In this document: piece after piece, positions 36,906 to 48,208 of the stretch
How positions within the stretch are numbered: position 1 is the stretch's first letter
How the letters are laid out: each line of letters begins with the position of its first letter
Assembly: GCA_021414005.1 (NCBI GenBank)
Contig: JAIOPH010000018.1
Location: forward strand, 1 to 64,000
DNA length: 64,000 nucleotides
Reading direction: 5' to 3'
Source of the DNA: Chthoniobacter sp.
GTDB lineage: Bacteria > Verrucomicrobiota > Verrucomicrobiia > Chthoniobacterales > Chthoniobacteraceae
Position numbers and translations under genes: made by a program
The notes under the pieces: generated by a model
Seen by the model: the letters and a program-made list of their open reading frames with translations, nothing else
Told to the model about the DNA's origin: nothing
The model's database searches: none

Positions 36906-37877
36906 CTACTTCGGCAGCAGCGTCAGCATCGCTTTGCCAAAAGCCTCGCCGAGCAGGAAGTAAGTCTCCCCGTTCTTGAACTCGTGGTAGCCCTCCTTGG
37001 TGGGCGACTCCTCCTCCTTCCGCACAAAATCGTGCGTCACCACGAACTTCGCCGTCCCCGCGAACTCCGGCTTCTCCGCCACATCCTTCTGCGCCTTGCG
37101 GATCGCCACCGCCGCCGCCTCCTTGCAGTCCGCGCCCCACGGCCCCGTGAACTCCCCGATCACCACCGGCAGCTTCGGCACCTTCAGCTCCTTGCGCACA
37201 TCGAGGATCAGGTTCGTCAGATTCTTCTCGTACTCCGGCACCGCGCTCTTCGGGTTGCAAAAGTCATTCCACCCGTGCCACCACACGAACCCCGCGATTT
37301 CATACCCCTGGCCGGCGTAGCCGGGAAAGAGCGTCTTCAAATCCCCCAGCACCTTGTTCACCGTCCCGATCATCTCCGTGTAAAACTTCCCCGTCTCCCC
37401 GCCCGACGACGGCGGCCGGAAATCCTTGTAGAGATCGCGGCCGCCCCACGCCGTCTTGATGATCAGCACCTGATTGTCGAACCGGTCGCCGACCACATGG
37501 CCGAACTCCATCTCCGGCCCGAACCACATCCGGTTCCCCAGATTCCAGCCGTAGCCAAACTCCAGCCGCCCGTGCCGATTCCCAAACTCGTTCACATCAT
37601 AGACCCACACATCATCGCGCCCCTCCTTCCACTCGCCCTTCGCGTCCACCCAGCCCTTGAGCTGCTTCCCCTTCACCGGATCCTTCAGCATGGACGCCAG
37701 TGTCCCCGGCCTCTCCACCCCGCCCTCCGGCACGCCCGTCACCATGCCCTGACCCTGCATATTCGACTGCCCCGCGAGGATGAAAACCTTCACCGGCTTG
37801 CCCGGCGCGGCCAGCGCCGACGTGAGGAGTAGTGAACTGGCGAACAGGGCGGGGAGGAGGATCTTCGGGAGCTTCAT
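36906..37877 (-). CDS. secreted sialate O-acetylesterase-like (SASA) esterase
   Basis: A 323-residue protein with a signal peptide (LPALFASSLLLTSALAA) and an SGNH-type esterase fold of the SASA family. VFILAGQSNMQGQG has the nucleophile Ser38, FVWWHGWNDF is a family block, and the C-terminal GYHEFKNGETYFLLGEAF is the last block. In PVC bacteria such enzymes are thought to remove acetyl groups from glycans outside the cytoplasm. A paralogue with the same ending block lies at 41044-42039. The upstream region contains the 21-bp minisatellite, so any promoter must be within or beyond it. Confidence 0.87.
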   Translation of the reverse strand: MKLPKILLPALFASSLLLTSALAAPGKPVKVFILAGQSNMQGQGMVTGVPEGGVERPGTLASMLKDPVKGKQLKGWVDAKGEWKEGRDDVWVYDVNEFGNRHGRLEFGYGWNLGNRMWFGPEMEFGHVVGDRFDNQVLIIKTAWGGRDLYKDFRPPSSGGETGKFYTEMIGTVNKVLGDLKTLFPGYAGQGYEIAGFVWWHGWNDFCNPKSAVPEYEKNLTNLILDVRKELKVPKLPVVIGEFTGPWGADCKEAAAVAIRKAQKDVAEKPEFAGTAKFVVTHDFVRKEEESPTKEGYHEFKNGETYFLLGEAFGKAMLTLLPK

Positions 37878-38337
37878 AATGGCTCAAAGGCTAGCCAGCC
37901 CGGCCCAACGTGTAAACCCCGCATCGCCACCCGCAGCCTCTCCCGCACCCGGCGAGCGCGAAAAAGAGCGCGGTGAGAGCGGTCTGGAGCACTTTTTGAC
38001 GGATAAAAGCTATCCATCCGACCTGCCCAGCACGCCGGACGACCTGCCCAGTACGCCAGACGACCTGTCCAGCACGCCAGACGACCCGCCCAGCACGCCG
38101 GACGACCTGTCCAGCACGCCAGACGACCCGCCCAGCACGCCGGACGACCCGCCCAGCACGCCGGACGACCTGCCCAGTACGCCGGACGACCTGCCCAGCA
38201 CACCAGACGACCCGCCCAGCGTGCCGAACGACCCGTCCAGCACGCCATGCGGCCATTCCAGCGCTCTTGTCTAATCCACCCTGGAGCGAGAAGGCGCTCC
38301 GGGCATTCCCACTTCCGCACTCCACCTTCCCCCCGCC
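37878..38337. other. intergenic region containing a minisatellite and a hairpin
   Basis: This 460-bp gap lies between two minus-strand genes. It is dominated by an 11-copy tandem repeat (38017-38247). A 9-bp hairpin with a 6-nt loop at 38280-38303 lies 35 bp beyond the stop of the dehydrogenase-like gene and may help terminate it, although there is no T run. Open frames spanning the repeat exist on both strands but look incidental. Confidence 0.6.
38017..38247. repeat. 21-bp minisatellite, 11 tandem units
   Basis: Eleven consecutive 21-bp units, each a variant of GACGACCTGCCCAGCACGCC plus one base. Units vary mainly at C/T in CTG/CCG, C/T in CCC/TCC and C/T in AGCACG/AGTACG. Because 21 is a multiple of three, all frames stay open across it: the plus strand would encode DDLPSTP-type heptads and the minus strand AGRVVRR- or WAGRLAC-like heptads. 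There are no spacers, so it is not CRISPR. Confidence 0.95.
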
Positions 38338-40959
38338 TCACTTCCCCTTCGTCGGCGCGGCTTCGAGGAGCAGGTAGGTCATCAGGTCGCGGAGTTCTTC
38401 GGGCGTCAGGGCTTTGTCGAGGCCGGCGGGCATGAGCGAGGTTTTCATCGGCTCGGTGCTGGCAATGTCGGCTTTCCAAGGCTGCGCAATGTCGCCGCCA
38501 GGTTGGGCGATGAAGAGGTGGGTCGCATCCTCGTCGATGCGGGTGCCAGTGATGGTGGCGCCGTCCTTGAGCGTGACCACATAGCCCACGGCGTCGGGGT
38601 TGATACTGGCGTTGGGGTCGGCGATGTCCTTGAGCACGCTGGCGTAATCGCGGTGCGGGAGGTTGCCCAGTTCGGGGCCGACGCGGACGCCGTCGCCGCG
38701 CAACTGGTGGCACGTGGCGCAGGTGGCCTTGCCTTTGAAAAGCTCGCGCCCCGCCTGCCAATCGCCGCCCGCGATTTCGGGGATGCGCTTCGCGCGCTCG
38801 TCAGGCGAGCCGGGCATGGCGAAGGGCATGAGGATGCGCCGTGCGGGCAGCGCCCGCGGGCGCGGGTCGCGGTTGGTGAAGTAGGAAACGTCGAGTGAGG
38901 TGCGGGGCGAGACCTTTGGGTTCGCCATGCCCCCGTCTCCGATCAGGCCCATGGAGAGCGTAAAGGGCTGCCAGTAGCCTTCCTTTGGCGCGGTGACGGT
39001 CAGGCGTGCCTCGTTTTCGCTCACGCGTTCGAGCTTTGCGCCGGGCGCGTCGAGATAGAAGTCGTCGTCAGGTTTGAAGGGGCCATGGGGCGGGCCGCCT
39101 TCGCCGCGACGCTTCGCCCTTTGCTCCATGTCCTCGGCGAGGAGGACGCGTTTGAACACGACAGTGACGGTTTCCGGTTCGGGAGTGTAGTCGAGCTTGG
39201 ACAGCGGCTGCGTGGCCGGCGTAAGCATCTGCCACAGGTCGAGCTGACCGAGCAAGGTGAGTGACCCGCCGATGGCCACCTCTTTCCAGAACGCGTCGTG
39301 CATCTTGCTGCCGCGGGTCAGCTCGCGGGCGGCGGTGAAATCGAGATGCGGGAGCCAGCCGCTCATTACCCCGTTGCTGCCAATGTGGGCGGTGCCCAAC
39401 CAGTAAGTGAGGCCAGTGAGATCGTGAGCGACATCGAGTGTGCTCTCGCCGGCAATGGTGATGGCGTAATTGATGGCATCGGTGCGTCCGCCCGTTCTGA
39501 CAAGGAGGCTCCCTTTACCTTCTGGAACGGTAGCTACATAGATCGCCTCCAGCGCAGTGCGCGGCTGCGCCTGCTGCATTTTCACGACAGCGTAGCCGGG
39601 GCGCATTTTCTCCAAGCGGTCGGCGGCGGATACGTAGCGGCCAGCCTCCACCTTCGTGCGCGTGGCGAGGTTTTTCCACTTCTCCGGGTCGAGCGGGCGG
39701 TCGAACTCGATGAAGGTCTCCGCATCGGTCAGCGCATACGTCAGCACCGGCTGCGGCGCGGCTTTGTCGGTGTAGCTGATTTTGAAGATCCGGCCCTCGC
39801 CCTGCGGGCCGTTGCCCCAGTCTGGGTCGCCGGAGTGGCAGCAGACCACGAGGTCGCCGGCGGGCGAGATGGCGCAATCCACGGCCAGCATGCCGAGCAC
39901 GGCAATCAGCTCCGAGTGCGCCACGTAGCCGGCGGCGGTCTTCGCGAGCTTGGTGCGCCAGAGCTTGCCGCGCGATTCGCCGGTGACGATGGCGTCGCCC
40001 GCCCAGAACTCCGGCCCGAAGCGCCCGCGCCTGGCGGCGGGGCCGTTGAAGCGGAAGCCGCAGGTGCTTTGATGCTGCGGCGCGAAGTCCCACACGCTCG
40101 GCTCGTCAATCACGTCCGGGAGCCACTTCGGATGTCGCGGCGGGAAACCGTAGTGCCGCCCGGCCTGGAGGTGCAGCAGCTCGTCGAAGGGATTGCCATT
40201 GGGCACCCACGTCGCACCTTCCTGATCGGTGCCGAAGAGGTCGCCGTGCTGGTTGAATTGCAGCGACATGATGTAGCGCAGCCCGCTGGCGAGCTGCTCC
40301 ACCTTTCCCTCGGGCGAAATGCGCAGCAGACAGCCGCGGCGCTTGTCCGTGGAGTAATGCGCGCCGGCTTTGTCGTTCCAATAGGCATTGGTGGGCGCAC
40401 CATTGCCCATCGTGACGTAGAGCGCGCCATCGGGGCCGGCGGCGAGCGCCATGGAACTGTCCACGCGGCGGTGCATGAGGTAGGGAGCCTTCACCAGCGC
40501 GGGGTCGTCGAAGCCCTTGATGACCGTCTCGCGTTTGTCCGGCACACCGTCGCCGTCGGAGTCCACCCAGCGCACCACCTCGTCGGTCAGCACCGCGTAG
40601 GGGTTGCCGTCTTTCACGATCATGCCGAGCGGGTAGTTGGCGTTCGCCTCCGGCGAGAAAGTGATGACCTTGTCCTCCAGCCCGTCGCCATCCGTGTCGC
40701 GCAGCAGATGAAAGCGCCCGTCGTAACCGCCCGCGAAGAGCCGCCCGTCCGGCGCATACTCGATGTTGTTCAAGTTGGTGAGCTTCACGGGTAGCTCGCG
40801 CACCGTGAAGCCCGGCACCAGCATCTGCACGCCCGCGTCTTTCGGCGTCGGCGGGAAAGGCGGCTCGGGCTGCTTGTCCGGCACCGAGGGGATAAAAGGC
40901 TCGGCGGCAAAGCCGGCGGCACAGGCGCAGAGAAAGGCGGCGATGATGCGGTGTTTCAT
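38338..40959 (-). CDS. secreted beta-propeller dehydrogenase-like protein with cytochrome c domain
   Basis: An 873-residue protein with a signal peptide (IIAAFLCACAAGFAAEP). The N-terminal about 420 residues are the PVC membrane-bound-dehydrogenase/sorbosone-dehydrogenase-like propeller (NNIEYAPDGRLFAGGYDG, DTDGDGLEDKV, DSDGDGVPDKR, AAGPDGALYVTMGNG). A middle beta-rich region follows. The C-terminal class I cytochrome c has heme motif CATCH in KATCATCHQLRGDGVRVGPEL. It probably oxidises a sugar or polyol in the periplasm and passes electrons to the heme. It may share an operon with the downstream esterase and the upstream paralogue at 41044-42039, 84 bp away. Confidence 0.85.
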   Translation of the reverse strand: MKHRIIAAFLCACAAGFAAEPFIPSVPDKQPEPPFPPTPKDAGVQMLVPGFTVRELPVKLTNLNNIEYAPDGRLFAGGYDGRFHLLRDTDGDGLEDKVITFSPEANANYPLGMIVKDGNPYAVLTDEVVRWVDSDGDGVPDKRETVIKGFDDPALVKAPYLMHRRVDSSMALAAGPDGALYVTMGNGAPTNAYWNDKAGAHYSTDKRRGCLLRISPEGKVEQLASGLRYIMSLQFNQHGDLFGTDQEGATWVPNGNPFDELLHLQAGRHYGFPPRHPKWLPDVIDEPSVWDFAPQHQSTCGFRFNGPAARRGRFGPEFWAGDAIVTGESRGKLWRTKLAKTAAGYVAHSELIAVLGMLAVDCAISPAGDLVVCCHSGDPDWGNGPQGEGRIFKISYTDKAAPQPVLTYALTDAETFIEFDRPLDPEKWKNLATRTKVEAGRYVSAADRLEKMRPGYAVVKMQQAQPRTALEAIYVATVPEGKGSLLVRTGGRTDAINYAITIAGESTLDVAHDLTGLTYWLGTAHIGSNGVMSGWLPHLDFTAARELTRGSKMHDAFWKEVAIGGSLTLLGQLDLWQMLTPATQPLSKLDYTPEPETVTVVFKRVLLAEDMEQRAKRRGEGGPPHGPFKPDDDFYLDAPGAKLERVSENEARLTVTAPKEGYWQPFTLSMGLIGDGGMANPKVSPRTSLDVSYFTNRDPRPRALPARRILMPFAMPGSPDERAKRIPEIAGGDWQAGRELFKGKATCATCHQLRGDGVRVGPELGNLPHRDYASVLKDIADPNASINPDAVGYVVTLKDGATITGTRIDEDATHLFIAQPGGDIAQPWKADIASTEPMKTSLMPAGLDKALTPEELRDLMTYLLLEAAPTKGK

Positions 40960-41043
40960 GTGGAGGGCGCGGCCATGGCTGTGGCCAGTTTCGCTACCCT
41001 ATCGTGTCCCGCACTGCGTGGCCCAGCCGCGAATAAGCGCGTC

Positions 41044-42039
41044 TTACTTTGGCAGCAGCTTGAGCATGCCTTTGCCCATGGCATCGCCGACGAGGAAGTA
41101 GGTCTCGGCGTTGCCAAACTCATGGTGCCCGTGGGTCGGGTGCGGCGAGTCCTCGGGCTTGCGCACGAAGTCGCGCGTCTCCACGAACAGCGTATTCCCT
41201 TTGAACTCTGGCTGCGCCGCCGCGGTCTCCTGGGCTTTCCGAATGGCCGCTGCCGGTGCCGGCAGATCATTCGCCTCTTTCCGCCACGGCCCGGTCATTT
41301 CGGCGACGACGAAGGGCAGCTTGGGCACCTGCAAATCCTTCCGCACGTCCTTGATGAAGTTGATCATGTTCGTCTCGTACTCCGGCACCAGTTTGGCATC
41401 ACAAAAGTCATTCCAGCCGTGCCACCACGCAAAGCCCGCCAATTCATATCCCCGCCCGTCGTAGCTGGGGAAATCCGTCTTCAGGTTCGCCAGCGCCTCG
41501 CGAACCTGCGCGATCATCAACGTGTAGTACGGCCCCACCTGCCCGCCCGAGCTGGGTGGCCGGAAATCCACACCGAGGCTTTTTCCGCCCCACGCCGTCT
41601 TGATGAGCAGCACCTGATTTTGCAGAGCGTCGCCCACCACGTGGCCAAACTGCAGTTCCGCGCCGAAGTGCCGGGCGTCGCCATAAACCGAGAACCCGCA
41701 CGCCAGCGGTCCTGCCAGCAGCGGCGCGCGCTCGCGCTGATACCGCACCCATACGTCATCCCGCACCACCCATTTCCCGTCGGCCCCGCGGAGATGCTTG
41801 AAAGTCGCGCCCTTCACCGGATCGGCGATCAGCGTGGCCAGCGTGCCGTGGCCATCGTTGAAGTCCTTCCCCGTCCCTTCCACCGCTGCTTGACCTTCCA
41901 TGTTCGACTGGCCGGCGAGGATGAAGACTTTGACGGGACTCTTGCCGGCCTGTTTGGACGGCTGGGCCGCCGGAGCCGAGAAAGCGGGGACCGTCAGGGC
42001 GGCGAGGAGGAGGATAAAGTGAGGGAGGTTTTGTTTCAT
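41044..42039 (-). CDS. secreted sialate O-acetylesterase-like (SASA) esterase, second paralogue
   Basis: A 331-residue protein with a signal peptide (HFILLLAALTVPAFSAPAA). VKVFILAGQSNMEGQ has the SGNH serine, GFAWWHGWNDF is conserved, and the C-terminus is HHEFGNAETYFLVGDAMGKGML. It is clearly homologous over its whole length to the esterase at 36906-37877, so the pair arose by duplication, with the dehydrogenase gene now between them. The substrate is presumably an acetylated glycan. It diverges from the large DUF1549/DUF1553 gene across about 150 bp. Confidence 0.87.
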   Translation of the reverse strand: MKQNLPHFILLLAALTVPAFSAPAAQPSKQAGKSPVKVFILAGQSNMEGQAAVEGTGKDFNDGHGTLATLIADPVKGATFKHLRGADGKWVVRDDVWVRYQRERAPLLAGPLACGFSVYGDARHFGAELQFGHVVGDALQNQVLLIKTAWGGKSLGVDFRPPSSGGQVGPYYTLMIAQVREALANLKTDFPSYDGRGYELAGFAWWHGWNDFCDAKLVPEYETNMINFIKDVRKDLQVPKLPFVVAEMTGPWRKEANDLPAPAAAIRKAQETAAAQPEFKGNTLFVETRDFVRKPEDSPHPTHGHHEFGNAETYFLVGDAMGKGMLKLLPK

Positions 42040-42192
42040 AGATGAGCCGCGATCCTAGCGGGAAGGCGCTCAAAACTAAACGCATTTCCTCCGCGACTGG
42101 CCGGACCGGAAGCGCTGATGGGCACCATCGCCGAAAATGCCCTCAAAATTCCGTCGCGGTCAGGGTTGTCTAAACTAAAGTACTTTTCGCCC

Positions 42193-45339
<3,147 letters not shown>

Positions 45340-45696
45340 GCGGACGCATTGCGTGGGGCGGAAGATCGCCGGTAACGGGCGTGAAGCTTGGGACTGGTTA
45401 GAGCGTGCCCAGACGAGCGTGTGCGCATCCGTTTGCTCTCTGATCCAACCGCTTGCGGGTCAGCAGGCGATAAGTCGGCATGAAACAATCCTTAAGGAGT
45501 AAAATCGGGCGCAAGTCCGGGACGGCTCGCACAGTGGCGTGGGGCTGATGTAGTCGCGTTCCCGAACAATTGTCGCTAACGGTCCCCATCCCATGAAACC
45601 GATCCGCCGACTCGCAGCGAAAGGGGGGCAGGGATGATATCGGTGATCGTTCCGGTTTGGCGTGACTTGTCTCCCGCGGTGGACTGCGTCATGCGG
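45340..45696. other. intergenic region with no recognised gene
   Basis: About 357 bp between the DUF1553 stop and the sulfatase fragment. Short open frames on the minus strand show no recognisable domain. The body of the truncated sulfatase would have lain here, but no sulfatase signature (CxPSR and the like) can be found, so the replacing DNA is of unknown origin. Confidence 0.4.
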
Positions 45697-45822
45697 TTTC
45701 GCCTCGCCAAAATGCCGCGAGGCATCATCCGCGATGATGAAAAGGACATTGGTCTTCCCCGCGGCGGCGACATGCATCGCGGTCAGCAGCAGAAAGGCGA
45801 GGGCACCGAAGGTGCGTTTCAC
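45697..45822 (-). pseudogene. sulfatase N-terminal fragment (decayed arylsulfatase)
   Basis: From GTG 45822 the minus strand encodes a signal peptide (LAFLLLTAMHVAAAG) followed by KTNVLFIIADDASRHFGEA. This is the start of an S1-type sulfatase, with the metal-ligand Asp-Asp pair. Similarity stops abruptly at about residue 41. The formylglycine site (CxPSR) and all later domains are missing. The frame runs on to a stop at 45460 without sulfatase-like sequence. It is therefore a 5' remnant beside the broken restriction genes. Confidence 0.75.
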
Positions 45823-45901
45823 GGTGGTGCGGGAAAAAGTCGGCGCATGAGCGTTGTCGGATACCAGCCCTTGCTTCGCGAGTCGGCCGCTGCGCGGAAA
45901 A

Positions 45902-46228
45902 CTATTTTGCCGCCGGGCGGATGCAGTCTTCGGTGAGGAGGGTTTCCGGGTTTGGGAAGCCGGCGGGGATGCCGGGGGCGGTGACGGGTTCGGCGCGGGC
46001 GAGCTTCGCGGCGACCGATTGGTTTAGCGCGAGGAGTTGGGCGAGGAGGTCGGCCTTGGCGGTGAAGCCGTAGGCGGCGAGGACGGCGGCATCGAGGGCG
46101 GCGTGGGCGTCCTTGAGCGGGTTGGCGCCGGGGAGTTCGAGCGTGCGGTAGAGCGCCCTCAGCCCGCCCTTGAGTTTCGGCAACGCCTGCGCGCGGATGC
46201 GCCGCACCTCGCGCCCGGCGGCTTTCAT
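45902..46228 (-). pseudogene. C-terminal fragment of an MmeI/type IIG-like DNA methyltransferase
   Basis: A 108-residue frame with KGGLRALYRTLELPGANPL, LDAAVLAAYGF and LLAQLLALNQSVAA, and the ending ETLLTEDCIRP. This matches the extreme C-terminal region of about 900-residue fused restriction-methylation proteins, where a helical LDAAVxxAYG segment closes the protein. Everything upstream is replaced: its ATG overlaps the stop of the BsuBI/PstI-like gene (ATGA). The matching N-terminal piece lies 2.3 kb away at 48466-49011 on the same strand, so the two are best read as the split ends of one gene. Confidence 0.7.
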
Positions 46229-46869
46229 TGCGCTTTTGGGGTTACGTCTGGGTAAGGACCAAGAAACCGTTCGCCATTGAAGTGGATCATGTGGTCGGGG
46301 TCATCCGCGATCCAGACCTCGGATTCCCACGCGATGCGCGAGACGAAAGTCTGCATGGTGCGGCGGTTCTCAAAGGCGGTGACGAACACAAGTCCCGCTT
46401 TGCAACCGGCGAACAAGTCCTTGAGTTCCTTGCGTCGTTTGCCATCCACCGGCCCGTTGCTGGCGACGGCTTCGATGAGCAGAAGCCAGTTCCTCTTGGT
46501 GTCATGGACAATGACATCGGGAATCTTGGCGGCGGAATCCAAGGCGACGCCGAGCGCAGCCAATCCAGCGGTTTCAAGATGGACGAACTTGTTCTCGGTG
46601 TCGCCGATGTAGAGAACCACGCCGCTTGGGGCGAAGGCTGGACAGAAGTGTTCGATGATAGCCTTGATGAGCAGGCACCAGCGAAACTTGGGCGTGTAGA
46701 GCTTTGCGCCATCGGGCAAACGATACCGATTTGCCGCTAGAACCCCGGCCCGAATCCTGAGCTTCTTTGCAAGCCTTTCGACGCTTGAAGCGAGTTCAAT
46801 TCGTTCCAACGGGTGTTCGATTTGTAAAGGCATTGGAGCGAGTGGATTCCCCATCTTGGGATATTCCAT
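46225..46869 (-). CDS. BsuBI/PstI-family type II restriction endonuclease, N-terminally short
   Basis: A 214-residue protein. The C-terminal catalytic domain of the BsuBI/PstI family is complete: VVLYIGDTENKFVHLE, then KIPDVIVHDTKRNWLLLIEAV (PD...E motif), GPVDGKRRKELKDLF, GLVFVTAFENRRTM and AWESEVWIADDPDHMIHFNG. PstI and BsuBI are over 300 residues, so about 100 N-terminal residues (the helical domain) are missing. Possible starts are 46869, 46854 and 46833. An intact partner methylase is absent; only its first about 41 codons remain at 48329-48451. Unrestrained activity would be toxic, so this protein is probably inactive, unexpressed or protected from elsewhere. Confidence 0.8.
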   Translation of the reverse strand: MEYPKMGNPLAPMPLQIEHPLERIELASSVERLAKKLRIRAGVLAANRYRLPDGAKLYTPKFRWCLLIKAIIEHFCPAFAPSGVVLYIGDTENKFVHLETAGLAALGVALDSAAKIPDVIVHDTKRNWLLLIEAVASNGPVDGKRRKELKDLFAGCKAGLVFVTAFENRRTMQTFVSRIAWESEVWIADDPDHMIHFNGERFLGPYPDVTPKAQ

Positions 46870-46889
46870 CTTCGGTTAGAGGATGGCCA

Positions 46890-47180
46890 ATGGCAAAGTC
46901 AAATTTCAGTCAGGAATACAAAGTGTTCCGGGAACTGCTCCGGCACATTCGGGGTGAAAGCGGCATGACGCAGACGGAACTCTCTACGGCGCTCGGAATG
47001 CCGCAGAGCTTTGTCAGCAAGTATGAAATGGGAGAACGCAGGCTTGATTTCGTGGAGGTTGACCGGATTTGCGCTGAACTCGGAATACCGTTGGCCTCCT
47101 TTGTCGGTCTCTACCAGAAAGCCACTTCGAAAACGGCAGCCCGGAAGTCTTTCCGTTCCAAGAAAAGAGGGCGCAAATGA
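46890..47180 (+). CDS. XRE-family transcriptional regulator (possible R-M controller)
   Basis: A 96-residue protein. An HTH_3 domain spans about residues 14-68 (FRELLRHIRGESGMTQTELS, GMPQSFVSKYEMGERRLDFVEVDRICAELGI), followed by a strongly basic tail (RKSFRSKKRGRK). It is divergent from the endonuclease gene, only 20 bp apart, and overlaps the next gene by ATGA. Size and position resemble the C proteins that time restriction-modification expression, but it could equally control its own two-gene unit. The basic tail is unusual for a C protein. Confidence 0.82.
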   Translation: MAKSNFSQEYKVFRELLRHIRGESGMTQTELSTALGMPQSFVSKYEMGERRLDFVEVDRICAELGIPLASFVGLYQKATSKTAARKSFRSKKRGRK

Positions 47181-47626
47181 CGAATCTCGATTCCGGAAGC
47201 AAGACGGCGAGCAAGGCAGCCAAGCTGCTTGCGAGCAAAGGCGTGGGTTATGTGGTTCCGACTGCGAAGCAGAAGAAGAGCCTCGTGGTCGCCTGCGCAA
47301 AACAGGGGAAGATTGTTTACGGAAAGGCGTTCGACGTGGTGCGGGTGACAGGGAAGGTCAACTTAGACTCACTCGAAGATATCGAAGCCAGACTGGCACA
47401 AATCCTGTTCTGCGAAATCAAGTCCACGAAGAAAAAATTGGATGGCGAGTTCAAAGGCTATTTCTTCGGTATCTCTGCCGCTGAAGTTCTCGTCGCGCAA
47501 AACTTGAAGGAGCAGTTCCGATTCATCTTCGTGAATACAATTACGGGTGCTCACCTTGAGTTGAAGCTTAACGAGGTTTTCGCCCGCGCTCGTGGAATCT
47601 ACCCGACTTGGAGCATTTCGTTTTGA
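47177..47626 (+). CDS. protein of unknown function with possible PD-(D/E)XK-like EIK motif
   Basis: A 149-residue soluble protein coupled to the XRE gene by an ATGA overlap. The central strand-like ILFCEIKST preceded by acidic residues (DSLEDIEARL) resembles the E-x-K half of a PD-(D/E)XK nuclease. FKGYFFGISAAEVLVAQNLKEQFRF and the ending NEVFARARGIYPTWSISF look like conserved blocks. I do not recognise a named family. Context (regulator, restriction genes) makes a nuclease or defence role plausible, but this is inference. The RAYT element begins 17 bp after its stop. Confidence 0.6.
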   Translation: MTNLDSGSKTASKAAKLLASKGVGYVVPTAKQKKSLVVACAKQGKIVYGKAFDVVRVTGKVNLDSLEDIEARLAQILFCEIKSTKKKLDGEFKGYFFGISAAEVLVAQNLKEQFRFIFVNTITGAHLELKLNEVFARARGIYPTWSISF

Positions 47627-47642
47627 GCCTCCAGCGGGGGCC

Positions 47643-47730
47643 GAGAAATTAGCCGGTGGTGCAAGGAGCGCAGCGACTGGAACCACCGGTTGCGTCAAGA
47701 AATCACAGCGCCCCGAAGGGGGCGCGAGAA
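47643..47730 (+). repeat. left 88-bp REP-doublet end of the RAYT element
   Basis: Contains stem CCGGTGGT (47653-47660) with ACCACCGG (47682-47689) and a second hairpin, GCGCCCC-GAAG-GGGGCGC, at 47709-47726. It is the inverted counterpart of 48209-48296, with the same length and the same order of hairpins. The spacers differ while the stems are kept. Confidence 0.8.
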
Positions 47731-47752
47731 GCATACGAAAGCCGTCAGCCTG

Positions 47753-48199
47753 TCACCAAAGGTAGCGATCGTCGTATTCGACAAGTCCGCGTCTTAACAT
47801 CGCGACATACTCGTCTTGGAACGACTGAGTCTTGTGATGATCCTCTTGGTTGAAGACATAATTCTTCACGGCTTCGATGTGGGACGCACCGACCGTAAAT
47901 CCTCCGTAACCCTCCTGCCATTGGAACGCAGACAAACGGAGTTCTCTGTGAATCCAACCCGATGACTCGCTCTTCAATTCGCGCATCACGTCAGCGAGGC
48001 AGTGAGTCGCGCGCAAGCCTGCGAAGACGTGAATGTGATCCGAGGTTCCGCCGACTGCATGGGCGACGCCATTCATTCCGCGAATCGCACCGCCAAGGTA
48101 TTCATGGATCCGGCCACGCAGTTCCGCAGGCATCGACGGCTCACGGTTCTTCGTGCTGAAAACCAGATGGTAATGAAGGGAAAGGTGGGTGGAGGGCAT
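47753..48199 (-). CDS. REP-associated tyrosine transposase (Y1, IS200/IS605-like)
   Basis: A 148-residue single-strand DNA transposase of the TnpA_REP type. LHYHLVFSTKNREP is the family start, DHIHVFAGL carries the HUH metal-binding motif (His55, His57), and YVFNQEDHH carries the catalytic Tyr114 with Gln118 (YxxxQ). Length is normal and the frame is intact. Such enzymes cut and join REP hairpins at a flanking tetranucleotide. The matching REP-like hairpins lie on both sides of this gene, supporting a functional pair. Confidence 0.9.
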   Translation of the reverse strand: MPSTHLSLHYHLVFSTKNREPSMPAELRGRIHEYLGGAIRGMNGVAHAVGGTSDHIHVFAGLRATHCLADVMRELKSESSGWIHRELRLSAFQWQEGYGGFTVGASHIEAVKNYVFNQEDHHKTQSFQDEYVAMLRRGLVEYDDRYLW

Positions 48200-48208
48200 T
48201 CACCATGA

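Noticed and set aside
38017..38247. Possible CRISPR array at the repeat-rich intergenic region
   Set aside because: Units are directly adjacent 21-mers without spacers, and no cas gene is nearby.
37780..38274. Plus-strand open frame encoding a DDLPSTP-repeat protein
   Set aside because: Its first third is antisense to the esterase start, it has no domain or start context, and a 21-bp repeat keeps every frame open by chance.
45340..45696. Hidden remainder of the sulfatase pseudogene
   Set aside because: No CxPSR or later sulfatase motif could be found in any frame.
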